Source: an uncultured Oenococcus sp.
GTDB lineage: Bacteria > Bacillota > Bacilli > Lactobacillales > Lactobacillaceae
Reading direction: 5' to 3'
DNA: 64,000 bases
NCBI GenBank assembly: GCA_934229385.1
Contig: CAKQDH010000003.1
Span: 1 to 64,000, forward strand
The translations under genes were made by a program, and so were the position numbers. Position 1 is the first letter of the stretch; each line of letters begins with the position of its first letter. This document shows positions 18,063 to 27,345 of the stretch, one piece after another. Below the pieces are notes generated by a model. That model was given only the letters and a program-made list of their open reading frames with translations, searched no databases and had not been told where the DNA came from.

Positions 18063-18394
18063 GGCTTTCTTCCTCTTTTTTTAATGAATAGATTAAGTTT
18101 TTGGTTTAAAAATTTTTAATTATAAAATTATATAAATATCTATTATAACTAATATAAAAGCTTCTAATGATCACTTAAATACAAAATATAAAAATTATTT
18201 AACAAACTTTCATTTTATCTTTAATTACCCAAAAAACAACCTTAATTTATAGAGGAACAGAATAAAATTTTAGGTATTATAATTTACCAACATATAATGT
18301 TTTCTTAGTTTTTTAAAAAATTACAAAATAAATAAAGGACATAAAAGATCGAGGCTTTTAAAATAATAAATTTTTTTAATTAAATACATTAAAT
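18063..18394. other. Intergenic region, no firm feature
   Basis: About 332 AT-rich bases between two minus-strand genes. It must hold the promoter of the MFS-DUF4811 pair. No operator-like palindrome, terminator or structured RNA stands out. Confidence 0.45.
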
Positions 18395-18886
18395 TCATAA
18401 ATTAAGTTCATAAGCATTACGTTCATATTTCTCATTAGGATCTAAATAAATGAATCCTTTATATTTAAAACCAAATTTTTTTATTATATGTTGCATTCTT
18501 TTATTACGTTTATGAGTATCTATACGAAATTGACGATAACCTCTTTCATAAGCTAAAGATATTAAATTGGAAAAAAGATAACTATTTAAATGTTGTCCTC
18601 TATATTTTGTGGAAATTGCTATTCGATGAAATGTCACATAAGAAGCACGTTTATTGGTCCAATTTCCTCCATATATATACCTATAAGTCGGTTCGCCAGT
18701 AAATAACATTGTAGAAATCCCAACTATAGATTTATTAACAATAAGCAAATAACATAGATTATTTTTTATATCTTTTTTAAATACAATTTTATTTGGATGG
18801 CCGTTTTGCCATTGAGGGATATTATCTATTTTTAATAATATTTTAGCTTGGTTAAAAATTGATATTATTGATGATAAATCCTCCAT
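18395..18886 (-). CDS. GNAT family N-acetyltransferase
   Basis: A 163-residue acetyltransferase of the GNAT fold. The acetyl-CoA loop is YRGQHLNSYLFSNLI (about residues 110-125), preceded by the strand YVTFHRIAIST and followed by FRIDTHKRNKRMQHIIKKFGFKYKG, a typical motif B. The acceptor substrate cannot be read from sequence. The start ATG follows a weak GAAGAG. A hairpin with a T-run lies in the leader about 60-95 bases upstream, on the same strand, so transcription may be attenuated or may begin after it. Confidence 0.85.
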   Translation of the reverse strand: MEDLSSIISIFNQAKILLKIDNIPQWQNGHPNKIVFKKDIKNNLCYLLIVNKSIVGISTMLFTGEPTYRYIYGGNWTNKRASYVTFHRIAISTKYRGQHLNSYLFSNLISLAYERGYRQFRIDTHKRNKRMQHIIKKFGFKYKGFIYLDPNEKYERNAYELNL

Positions 18887-18940
18887 TTTTGCTCTTCTAA
18901 TATAAATAGTCGTGATCTTAACCTCTTTACAATAAAAATA

Positions 18941-18981
18941 AAAAAGAAATATTTTCTTAATTATAAAGTAGAAAATATTTC
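18941..18981 (-). terminator. Terminator-like hairpin in the GNAT leader
   Basis: Twelve-base perfect arms GAAATATTTTCT (18946-18957) and AGAAAATATTTC (18970-18981) are separated by twelve bases. Read on the minus strand the stem is followed by TTTTTTATTTTTATTG, a good U-tract. No minus-strand gene lies to its right before xfp on the other strand, so it acts either as an attenuator of the GNAT gene or as a barrier against antisense transcription from the xfp promoter region. Confidence 0.55.
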
Positions 18982-19184
18982 ATTAAAATTTTAATAAAAA
19001 AATTTTGAAAAACTTAGTAAGAGCATTAAATAAAAAATTAATTTAATAAAAACCAAATAAATAAATATATTTTAAATTAAAAATAAAAGGTATATTTTTA
19101 AATACATCAAATCTTTAATATAAATTTAAATATATAATAAGGAAGAAAACTAACAAAGAAATAATATTTTTATTTATCTATAAT

Positions 19185-19212
19185 TTGCTTGACTATATTA
19201 TGGGCTTATATT
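19185..19212 (+). promoter_or_regulatory. Candidate promoter of xfp
   Basis: TTGCTT (19185-19190) and TATATT (19207-19212), 16 bases apart, form a plausible sigma-A promoter 54 bases before the xfp start. A TTGACT overlaps the -35 region but has no -10 at a proper distance. A strong GGAGGG ribosome-binding site follows at about 19251. Confidence 0.45.
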
Positions 19213-19265
19213 AGACTAATTTTGAGTTATGTGAGTTTAATTAACTTATGGAGGGAATATATTAA

Positions 19266-21680
19266 ATGATAGAAGCCATTAAAAATGGAAAGGGTCGAAT
19301 TGATTACTCATCTAAAGAATATTTCGACTTAATGACTAAATATTGGCAGGCTGCTAACTATTTATCTGCTGCCCAAATTTTTTTAAAGGATAATCCTCTT
19401 TTAAAAAGGCCTTTAAAAAGAGAAGATGTTAAGTTCCACCCTATCGGACATTGGGGAACAGTTGCAGAACAGAATTTTATTTATACACATTTAAATCGGG
19501 TTATTAAAAAATATAATCTGAATATGTTTTATATTGAAGGTTCTGGTCATGGTGGACAAGTTATGATTTCCAATTCATATTTGGATGGAAGTTATAGTAA
19601 GATCTATCCTAATATTACACAAGATGAAAAGGGCTTAAAACGGATGTTTAAACGTTTTTCTTTCCCAGGTGGTGTTGCTTCTCATGCTGATGCTAAAACC
19701 CCTGGCTCTATTCATGAAGGAGGAGAATTAGGTTATGCTCTTTCCCATGGTGTAGGTGCTATTTTAAATAACCCCGATGTAATCTCTGCTGTAGAAATTG
19801 GTGATGGAGAAGCAGAAACGGGACCATTAGCTACTTCTTGGTTCTCAAACGTATTTATCAATCCTGTTAGTGATGGAGCTGCGCTACCGATTTTAAACTT
19901 AAACGGCTTTAAAATTGCTAATCCAACTATTTTAGCTCGTAAATCTGATGAAGAATTAAGAAAGTATTTTGAAGGAGCCGGATGGGATCCAATCTTTGTA
20001 GAAGGTGATGATCCTAAAAAGTTAAACCCAGAAATGGCAAAAGCCATGGATTCAGCGATTGAAAAGATTCATTCTATTCAAGACAAAGCAAGAAAGAAAC
20101 CAGCTGATCAAGCAAAAAAAGCTATTTGGCCGATGATTATTTTACGAGCACCAAAAGGCTGGACTGGACCTAAGAAAAATGATGAAGGTTTGCCTGTAGA
20201 GAACTCATTTAGAGCTCATCAAGTTCCGCTTCCTGTTTCCTCACAAAATATGAATGATGCAGATCAATTAGTAAAATGGTTAAAGTCTTATCATCCAGAA
20301 CAATTATTTGATGAAAATGGTACTTTAAAACCAGAAATAAGATCTACCGTTCCTGACGAAGAACACCAGATGGCTATTAATCCCATCACAAATGGTGGCC
20401 TAAATCCAAGAGCTTTAGATTTACCCGATTGGAGAAATTATGCTCTAGATAATTCTCATCACGGTTCAAAGACTGCTCAAGATATGGTGGAATTAGGCAA
20501 ATTCTTAAGAGATGTTATCAAAGCTAATCCAAAAACATTTCGTATTTTTGGTCCTGATGAAACTGCTTCTAATCAGTTACAAGCCGCTTTTAAAGTAACA
20601 AAACGCAAATGGATGGAAAATATTCATTTACCAAATGATGAAGATATAAGTCATAAAGGACAAGTAATTGATTCTCAGTTATCTGAACACCAAGATGAAG
20701 GTTTTCTTGAAGGATACACTTTAACAGGAAGACATGGTGTATTTGCTTCTTATGAAGCCTTCCTACGAGTTGTTGATTCTATGCTTACCCAGTATTTCAA
20801 ATGGATTAGAGAAGCTGACGAACAACCTTGGCGGCGTAAGTATCCAGCTTTAAATGTAATTTCATCATCTACTTCTTTCCAACAAGATCATAACGGTTAT
20901 TCTCACCAAGATCCTGGTATTCTAAATCATTTATCTGATAAAAAAACAAAATATATCCGCGAATACCTACCAGCTGATGCCAATACATTATTAGCTGTAA
21001 TGCACAAGGCTCTTAATGACCAACAAGTTATTAACCTAATAGTTGCTTCTAAGCATCCTCGTCCTCAATTTTTCTCAGTTTCTGAAGCTGAACAATTAGT
21101 AAATAAGGGACTAAAAGTTATTGACTGGGCGAGTTCTTATTCAACACCCGATAAAGAACCAGATGTAGTAGTTGCTGCCGCTGGTACTGAACCTAATCTT
21201 GAAAGTCTAGCTGCTGTTCAACTTATTCATAAACATTTTCCTAAGCTAGGAGTCCGTTTTATAAATGTAGTTGATCTTCTAAAATTAAAGAAAAATGATC
21301 CTCGGGCGCTTACTGATGAAGAATTCGACCGTTACTTTACTAAGAATAAACCAGTTATATTTGCTTTCCATGGTTATGAAAACTTATTGAGAGATATTTT
21401 CTTTGATAGACATAACCGTAATATTCATACTCATGGATATCGTGAAGATGGAGACATTACTACTCCATTTGATATGCGTGTTCTTAATCACTTAGATAGG
21501 TTCCATTTAGCTAAATCAATTGCAAAAAACGTTTATGGTAGTAAAGCAAGTGAATTTGGTTCATTAATGGATAATAAACTACAACAACATTACGATTATA
21601 TTAGAAAAACTGGAGCTGATCTTCCAGAGATAAGAAACTGGAGTGATAAATGGGAAGATCTAAACAATTATCTTGATTAA
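19266..21680 (+). CDS. xfp: Xylulose-5-phosphate/fructose-6-phosphate phosphoketolase
   Basis: An 804-residue full-length phosphoketolase, the signature enzyme of heterofermentation: xylulose-5-phosphate plus phosphate gives acetyl-phosphate and glyceraldehyde-3-phosphate in the cytoplasm, with thiamine diphosphate. Visible family blocks are [58 protein letters not shown] split over residues 136-158, [16 protein letters not shown] (cofactor site) and [19 protein letters not shown]. It has a strong GGAGGG ribosome-binding site and a strong terminator, so it forms its own transcription unit, as expected for a highly expressed enzyme. Confidence 0.98.
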   Translation: MIEAIKNGKGRIDYSSKEYFDLMTKYWQAANYLSAAQIFLKDNPLLKRPLKREDVKFHPIGHWGTVAEQNFIYTHLNRVIKKYNLNMFYIEGSGHGGQVMISNSYLDGSYSKIYPNITQDEKGLKRMFKRFSFPGGVASHADAKTPGSIHEGGELGYALSHGVGAILNNPDVISAVEIGDGEAETGPLATSWFSNVFINPVSDGAALPILNLNGFKIANPTILARKSDEELRKYFEGAGWDPIFVEGDDPKKLNPEMAKAMDSAIEKIHSIQDKARKKPADQAKKAIWPMIILRAPKGWTGPKKNDEGLPVENSFRAHQVPLPVSSQNMNDADQLVKWLKSYHPEQLFDENGTLKPEIRSTVPDEEHQMAINPITNGGLNPRALDLPDWRNYALDNSHHGSKTAQDMVELGKFLRDVIKANPKTFRIFGPDETASNQLQAAFKVTKRKWMENIHLPNDEDISHKGQVIDSQLSEHQDEGFLEGYTLTGRHGVFASYEAFLRVVDSMLTQYFKWIREADEQPWRRKYPALNVISSSTSFQQDHNGYSHQDPGILNHLSDKKTKYIREYLPADANTLLAVMHKALNDQQVINLIVASKHPRPQFFSVSEAEQLVNKGLKVIDWASSYSTPDKEPDVVVAAAGTEPNLESLAAVQLIHKHFPKLGVRFINVVDLLKLKKNDPRALTDEEFDRYFTKNKPVIFAFHGYENLLRDIFFDRHNRNIHTHGYREDGDITTPFDMRVLNHLDRFHLAKSIAKNVYGSKASEFGSLMDNKLQQHYDYIRKTGADLPEIRNWSDKWEDLNNYLD

Positions 21681-21728
21681 AAAATTTGATTAAAAAATTT
21701 CAAATTCATTCTAGTTGTAAATAGATTT

Positions 21729-21764
21729 AAAAAGGCCATTAACTACTTAATGGCCTTTTTTTGT
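21729..21764. terminator. Bidirectional terminator between xfp and the nucleoside hydrolase gene
   Basis: Arms AAAAAGGCCATTAA (21729-21742) and TTAATGGCCTTTTT (21747-21760) are perfectly complementary around the loop CTAC, followed by further T. It serves both converging genes. Confidence 0.92.
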
Positions 21765-21807
21765 TATATAAAAATTATATTTTATTTTAATGAAGGTTGC
21801 TATATTT

Positions 21808-22740
21808 TTAAGAAAATGACTTTAAAGAATCTATTATTAACTGAATGAAGCGATCTCGGTCAATATCTAATAAAACTTTAGCGTTCTTTCTTTTCCCAGT
21901 TAAATTATAAAAATCACATACTGTCTCTCCCTGTGTTAATTCTCCTTTAGTTTCTACATCTACATTCATTATTTTACTTTGAAACAAGGATGGATCAATT
22001 AACCAAGAAACCGTACAAGGATCATGCAAAGGCGCCCCATTAAATCCCCATTTTGGGTCGCTATAATAAATATCAAAAAAATTTAATAGATCATGAAAAG
22101 CATGCGCAATAGAATTATTAATATTATTTAAAGATTTAATTTCTTCTTTTCTAATTAGAGCTTTATGGGTAACATTTAAACCAGCCATTACTAATGGAAT
22201 ACCAGAATTTATAACAATTTTAGCTGCTTCAGCATCAACAAAAATATTAAATTCTACTGATGGTCTCCAATTACCTGTTCCCATAGCACCACCCATAAAA
22301 ACAATTCTTTTAATCCTTTTGGCTAATTGCGGATACACCCTTAAAAACAAAGCCACATTTGTCATTGGCCCTGTCACCACCAAAGTAATCTTTTCTTTTG
22401 TCTTATATATAATATTTGCCATTAAATTAATAGCAGGGATTTTTAAGGGTTTAAAACTAGGAACAGGTAATTTAGCCCCGTCTAAACCTGTAGATCCGTG
22501 TACATTTCCAGCAGTATGCAAATTACCAATTAAAGGCGACTGATTTCCAGCTGCGACAGGTATTTCGTTATGTTTCAACAAAGTCAACATTCTTAAAGCG
22601 TTATTTAAGGTTTTATCAGGAGTTTGGTTTCCTGCTGAGGTAGTTACGGCCATTAATTCTATTTTTGGGGAAGCAACAGCAAGCATCATTGCTAACGCAT
22701 CATCATGTCCTGGATCACAATCTAAAATTATCTTTGTCAT
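21808..22740 (-). CDS. Nucleoside hydrolase (inosine-uridine preferring type)
   Basis: A 310-residue nucleoside hydrolase that splits ribonucleosides into base and ribose. The N-terminal calcium-binding cluster DCDPGHDDALAMMLA at residues 7-21 is the family hallmark, and the second part of the site is in NIFVDAEAAKIV and APLHDPCTV. Length is normal. Which of the Rih subtypes it is cannot be told. It lies 96 bases after the nucleoside transporter gene on the same strand, so import and cleavage are probably coexpressed. Its leader carries three 8-base tandem repeats. Confidence 0.92.
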   Translation of the reverse strand: MTKIILDCDPGHDDALAMMLAVASPKIELMAVTTSAGNQTPDKTLNNALRMLTLLKHNEIPVAAGNQSPLIGNLHTAGNVHGSTGLDGAKLPVPSFKPLKIPAINLMANIIYKTKEKITLVVTGPMTNVALFLRVYPQLAKRIKRIVFMGGAMGTGNWRPSVEFNIFVDAEAAKIVINSGIPLVMAGLNVTHKALIRKEEIKSLNNINNSIAHAFHDLLNFFDIYYSDPKWGFNGAPLHDPCTVSWLIDPSLFQSKIMNVDVETKGELTQGETVCDFYNLTGKRKNAKVLLDIDRDRFIQLIIDSLKSFS

Positions 22741-22756
22741 TTTTCTTCTCTTTTGG

Positions 22757-22780
22757 CGTTATTACGTTATTACATTATTA
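22757..22780 (-). repeat. Short tandem repeat in the nucleoside hydrolase leader
   Basis: Three adjacent 8-base units on the plus strand, CGTTATTA, CGTTATTA and CATTATTA, lie directly before the ribosome-binding site (AGAGAAG on the minus strand). Unit number could vary by slippage and alter spacing or leader structure. Confidence 0.6.
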
Positions 22781-22836
22781 GTTCTACTTAATTATAGAAT
22801 ATTAAATCTCTTAAAAAATAAATACTTTCGTTAAAT

Positions 22837-24021
22837 TTAATAATAGAAACCTACAATGGTGGCTGTTAAAATAGAAGCCAAAGTGGCTCCTAATAATAAC
22901 TTCATCGAAAATCTGGCTACATATTTTCCTTGTTTCAAGCTGATAGATTTCATTGACCCAGTTGCAATTCCAATTGTGCCGAAATTGGCAAAAGAAACTA
23001 AATAAGAGGATATAATAGCATTTGCCTTAACACTTAAACCAGAAGCAATACTATGTAAATTACCCATAGCTACAAACTCATTAGTGATTAATTTAGTAGC
23101 CATTAAACTACCGACTTTAACGATATCATGTGAAGGAACCCCCATTAAAAAAGCGATAGGAGAAAAAATATATCCAATCAATTTTGTAAAACTAACATGA
23201 ATAATAGCAGAAAAAGAACTATTCAAAAAAGTAACTAAAGCCATAAAGCCAATTAACATAGCTGCAACAGAAATAGCTAACTTAAAACCATCAGTAATAT
23301 AATTTCCTAAAACTTCAAAGAATGTTCCTTCATTTTTTCGTTGTATTTTAACTAATTCATCATTTTTTTCTGGTTTATAAGGATTTATAATACAAGAAAC
23401 AATTAACGCTGATAATATATTTAAAAAAACAGCCACTACGACAAATTTTCCAGGAATCAATTTCATATAGGAAGCTAATAATTCAGCCGAGACGGCACTC
23501 ATGGCAGACGCACAAATCGTATAAAGTCTTTGTACATTTAATTTAGGTATCTGATCTTTAATCGTTAGATAAACTTCTGGTTGCCCCAAAATAGCAGTAG
23601 AGACAGCAAAATAGCTTTCTAATTCCCCCATACCAGAAACTTTATTTAAAGCCCAACCTGTCCATTTAATAATTAAGGGCAGAACTTTAATATAATTCAA
23701 AATCCCTATCAAAGCTGAAATAAATACAATCGGCATTAAAACATTTAAAAAAAACACTGATTTACCTGATTTAATAGATAAACCACCAAAAACAAACTTA
23801 ACTCCCCCGTTAGCCTGAACTAACAACCAGTGGAAAAAAACAGAGATATTTTTTAAGATACTAATTCCACCGGACGTATTAAAACAAAGAAAAGAGATAA
23901 TAATTTGTAATAAAAACATTATCCCCATGGATCCATAACGTATATTTCTTCGGTTGGTACTAAAAATCCAGCCGATAATGAAAACAAGAATTACCCCAGA
24001 AAACAAAAATACAAAATTCAT
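22837..24021 (-). CDS. nupC: Nucleoside transporter, NupC/CNT family
   Basis: A 394-residue membrane protein of the concentrative nucleoside transporter family, which imports nucleosides with protons. Family landmarks are GGVKFVFGGL, the GQPEVYLTIKDQIPKL segment (corresponding to the conserved GqtEa region), SVSAELLASYM-like text and TNEFVAMGNL near residues 305-315. Family length is about 400. It precedes the nucleoside hydrolase gene on the same strand. A separate transcript from the rpiA pair upstream is likely, given 221 bases between them. Confidence 0.92.
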   Translation of the reverse strand: MNFVFLFSGVILVFIIGWIFSTNRRNIRYGSMGIMFLLQIIISFLCFNTSGGISILKNISVFFHWLLVQANGGVKFVFGGLSIKSGKSVFFLNVLMPIVFISALIGILNYIKVLPLIIKWTGWALNKVSGMGELESYFAVSTAILGQPEVYLTIKDQIPKLNVQRLYTICASAMSAVSAELLASYMKLIPGKFVVVAVFLNILSALIVSCIINPYKPEKNDELVKIQRKNEGTFFEVLGNYITDGFKLAISVAAMLIGFMALVTFLNSSFSAIIHVSFTKLIGYIFSPIAFLMGVPSHDIVKVGSLMATKLITNEFVAMGNLHSIASGLSVKANAIISSYLVSFANFGTIGIATGSMKSISLKQGKYVARFSMKLLLGATLASILTATIVGFYY

Positions 24022-24242
24022 AATTTAAATTACCGATTTAATCTATTCACAAAAAACTTTCTTAGTTCCCTTAAATTAAATTAAGATATAGACATATTAT
24101 ATCCTAAAAAGAACAACTAAAATTAAAAAATCTAATTTAACGAAAAATCAAGAAAATTCAATAAACTTTAATCTAATTAATAATTTTAAATAGAGACGAT
24201 TCGCTGATTTTTTTGTGTAATCTAATTTTTTATTTACTCAGA

Positions 24243-25247
24243 TTAATTTCTTTCATCCGTAAACCAAATCCCGGCAGATTTTCTTAAACGATAAATAACT
24301 TGATTTACAATTTTACTTAAACTAAGCCAATAAAAATATACTCGTTGATTATCTAAATTACTAAAATTATTAATAACTTTTGCAAAATCTTTTGCCTCTG
24401 CAAACATCGGATTTTTTAATATATCATTTCCTAAAACAATTTTATTTCCCTTGTTATTAAAATAAATAGCTTTATTGATTTCACCAGCATCATCAATAGA
24501 AATATAATCCTTTAAGCCATAAATTTCAGAAAAAATATTGGAATTAGAGATCTTAGAAAAATTTAAAACTACAACAAATTTTTTATATTTTAAGATAGCT
24601 GTTCCCTTACCATCAACACCAGTACTAATAATTTGTGGATAATAAAACACTTTTTTTGGTTTTCCAAACAAAGCTATCGCATCATAAACAGTATAAACAC
24701 CTAAATCTTGTAAAGCACCTCCAGCAAAATTTAAAGAAAAAACGTTAGGCTCTTCTCCTGCTAAAACTTTATCATAACGAGAAGAATATTTAGAATAAGT
24801 AAATTCTGCTCCTTGAATAACAGACATCTTTTTAATCTGATCTTGAATAAGATGAAAATTATTTATATGGATATTCCTAGCTGCTTCAAAATATTTAACA
24901 TCAGAATTTTTTAAACAATCTAAAATATCAGACATTTGTTGAGGATTTTCAAAAGCAGGTTTTTCTACAATTAAATTTTTTTGATATTTAATTGCTAATT
25001 TGGCCTGTTTATAATGTAAATTATTAGGAGAAGCTATATAAACCGTATCAAAAGACCCTTTTAAAAAAAAATCTTTTAATTCTGTAAAAATTTCATCTAC
25101 ATGATTTTTATAAGCAAATTTTTTAGCCGTTACAGAATGTCTCGAATAAATAGTAACAAGTTTATATTTTTTAGTTAGATTAGCAGCGTCAATAAACTGT
25201 TGTGTGATCCAATTGGTGCCAATTATTCCTAGCTTTATCATTGTCAA
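24243..25247 (-). CDS. Gfo/Idh/MocA family oxidoreductase
   Basis: A 334-residue NAD(P)-dependent oxidoreductase. The N-terminal Rossmann loop is LGIIGTNWITQQFI, and IVEKPAF at about residue 95 is the EKP motif with the catalytic lysine. FAGGALQDLGVYTVYDAIALFG is the usual central block. The substrate is a sugar or cyclitol derivative, not identifiable here. The gene overlaps the rpiA stop: TTG 25247 overlaps it by four bases; ATG 25241, two codons on, is an equally good start. Tight coupling to rpiA suggests a role in pentose or sugar-phosphate use. Confidence 0.88.
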   Translation of the reverse strand: MTMIKLGIIGTNWITQQFIDAANLTKKYKLVTIYSRHSVTAKKFAYKNHVDEIFTELKDFFLKGSFDTVYIASPNNLHYKQAKLAIKYQKNLIVEKPAFENPQQMSDILDCLKNSDVKYFEAARNIHINNFHLIQDQIKKMSVIQGAEFTYSKYSSRYDKVLAGEEPNVFSLNFAGGALQDLGVYTVYDAIALFGKPKKVFYYPQIISTGVDGKGTAILKYKKFVVVLNFSKISNSNIFSEIYGLKDYISIDDAGEINKAIYFNNKGNKIVLGNDILKNPMFAEAKDFAKVINNFSNLDNQRVYFYWLSLSKIVNQVIYRLRKSAGIWFTDERN

Positions 25248-25933
25248 TTTTCTTCTCTATCTAAAGTTTTAACTCCGTTATTACCCCCTACTATAACTGA
25301 TTTAGCCATATTCAGAAATAAACCGTGTTCAACAACTCCCGTCATATTACTTAATTTATCTGCTAAAATTTCTGGGCTATTAATACGATTCAAATGAAGG
25401 TCAAAAATAAGGTTACCTTCATCAGTTTTAAACACCTTTTCTCCTATTTTTCTAAGGGTAGGATGATAACCCAATTTTTTCATTCGAGAAAATAATTGAT
25501 GATGACCATATTCTAATACTTCAACCGGTAAGGGAAATTTTCCCAGATGATTTACTACCTTGCTGTCATCTACAATCCAAACATAATCTTTAGAGTTTAC
25601 AGCTACTAATTTTTCCCAGGTTAAGGCGCCTCCGCCGCCCTTAATTCCATTCAACTGATGATCAACTTCATCAGCTCCATCAATAGTTAAATTAATAGAA
25701 TTAACATCATCTAAGGATTTAAATTTAATGCCTAATTTTTCTCCATAATTTCTAGTTCGATTAGAAGTCGCTACTCCTACAACATTGAGACCTTCTTTTT
25801 GGACTCTCTTCCCTAAAGCATCAAGGAGAAACTTAACAGTACTACCCGTTCCTAATCCTACAACCATATTATCCTTAATTAACTTAACCGCTGTATAACC
25901 AACTTCTTTTTTTTGTTGATCTTGTACTTTCAT
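25244..25933 (-). CDS. rpiA: Ribose-5-phosphate isomerase A
   Basis: A 229-residue RpiA, interconverting ribose-5-phosphate and ribulose-5-phosphate. Signature blocks are VGLGTGSTVKFLLDALG (residues about 24-40), NLTIDGADEVD, and IKGGGGALTWEKLVA, containing the catalytic Asp, Glu and Lys. Full length. It is the first gene of a two-gene unit with the Gfo/Idh oxidoreductase. Together with Rpe (next upstream, same strand) it links nucleoside-derived ribose to xylulose-5-phosphate for phosphoketolase. Confidence 0.97.
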   Translation of the reverse strand: MKVQDQQKKEVGYTAVKLIKDNMVVGLGTGSTVKFLLDALGKRVQKEGLNVVGVATSNRTRNYGEKLGIKFKSLDDVNSINLTIDGADEVDHQLNGIKGGGGALTWEKLVAVNSKDYVWIVDDSKVVNHLGKFPLPVEVLEYGHHQLFSRMKKLGYHPTLRKIGEKVFKTDEGNLIFDLHLNRINSPEILADKLSNMTGVVEHGLFLNMAKSVIVGGNNGVKTLDREEN

Positions 25934-26153
25934 AATAAAATTACTTTTAATCTCTTTCTATTTTCCATTTTTTATCTAATTACCACTACTTATTTTATTA
26001 TAGGCAATTAACTTAATTTTAAGTAAATTATCGTACACAAAAAAACACCAATATAATTTAGACAATAAAAAAATAATTTATTTTCTCTCCTAATTTAATT
26101 TGTTTATTTAACATTAAACAAATTAAGAACTCTATAAAAATTAATTTTTAAAA

Positions 26154-26810
26154 TTAATAGTTAGTAGCTTTTACTAATTTTCGTATTTGCTCTTTGGGGT
26201 CACTACTGTCATAAATATAAGATCCTGCCACAGCGACTGTTGCTCCTGCTTTATAAGCATCTACGATTGTTTTTTCATTTACCCCACCATCAATTTCTAT
26301 ATCAAATTTTAAATTATTTTTCTTCTTATAATTATCCAATTCTCTAATCTTATTTAATGTATGTGGCAAAAACTTTTGTCCACCAAAACCAGGGTTAACA
26401 GTCATAACTAAAACCTGATCAACCATATATAAAACAGGTTCAATAAAATTTACTGGAGTGCCCGGATTTATTACTACTTCTGGATGAACATTACTTTGAT
26501 TTATTAATTGCAAAGCACGATGAACATGCGGAGTAGCTTCTGCATGAACTCCTATAATATCTGCTCCTGCATTTAAAAATTGCGGAATCAATTTTTCTGG
26601 TTTTGTAACCATCAAATGTACATCCAAAATTAATTTTGAAAAAACTTTTCGAATACTTTTTACAAAATCTGGTCCAAAAGAAATATTAGGAACAAAATCC
26701 CCATCCATAATATCAATATGTAAATATTTGACTCCTGCTTGCTGAACTAATTTTATTTGATCCCCCAAATTTAAATGGTCAGCTGAAAGGATTGACGGAG
26801 CAATTTTCAT
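26154..26810 (-). CDS. rpe: Ribulose-phosphate 3-epimerase
   Basis: A 218-residue TIM-barrel epimerase making xylulose-5-phosphate from ribulose-5-phosphate. IAPSILSADHLNLGDQI at the N-terminus, LHIDIMDGDFVPNISFGPD (metal ligands), LDVHLMV, VMTVNPGFGGQ and IEIDGGVNEKT match the family throughout. The ATG follows a perfect GGAGGT. It is separated from rpiA by 220 bases and is probably transcribed on its own or as first gene of the minus-strand pentose cluster. Confidence 0.97.
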   Translation of the reverse strand: MKIAPSILSADHLNLGDQIKLVQQAGVKYLHIDIMDGDFVPNISFGPDFVKSIRKVFSKLILDVHLMVTKPEKLIPQFLNAGADIIGVHAEATPHVHRALQLINQSNVHPEVVINPGTPVNFIEPVLYMVDQVLVMTVNPGFGGQKFLPHTLNKIRELDNYKKKNNLKFDIEIDGGVNEKTIVDAYKAGATVAVAGSYIYDSSDPKEQIRKLVKATNY

Positions 26811-27345
26811 ATTATTTATACCTCCAAAACAATTTTTTATTTCGTTTAGAAACCTCTTTATAAAACAATCAAAAAGGTAACTACTAATATAAATTCTAAG
26901 TTTAAAACAATATCTTAAAATAATATCTTTAATATTTTAAAAAATATTCTTTTAAATTAAGTTGGTTAAATATTTTTCACTAATTTAATATTTTATTCAC
27001 CAAAATATTATTATAAAATTGTTTTAATTATAAGAAAAGAAACCACAATAATTACAAAAAAATTAAAAATTAACGATATTTTTTATTATTTTTTTGTTTT
27101 AATTTAAAATTCAAAGTCTAAAAACAAATGTGGTGTTAAACTCTACAAACCAAATATTTAAGTTATATAAAGATCCTAACGTCAGGCTACATTTTTTTAG
27201 TCACCAAAATTATTAATTCAAATTTATAAAAACCCTACTTTAAAAATTAATTTATAAGATTTTTCTATTTAATTAAACAAATTTTTACTTAAATAATTTA
27301 ATTTTTAAAGAAACCTTTAGATTTTTTTAATTTCCTATTAACATT
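26811..27345. other. Intergenic region, no feature seen
   Basis: About 535 AT-rich bases between aspA and rpe, both on the minus strand. A short GC-richer stretch near 27170-27195 does not fold into anything I recognise. No terminator with a clear stem and T-run was found. Confidence 0.45.
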
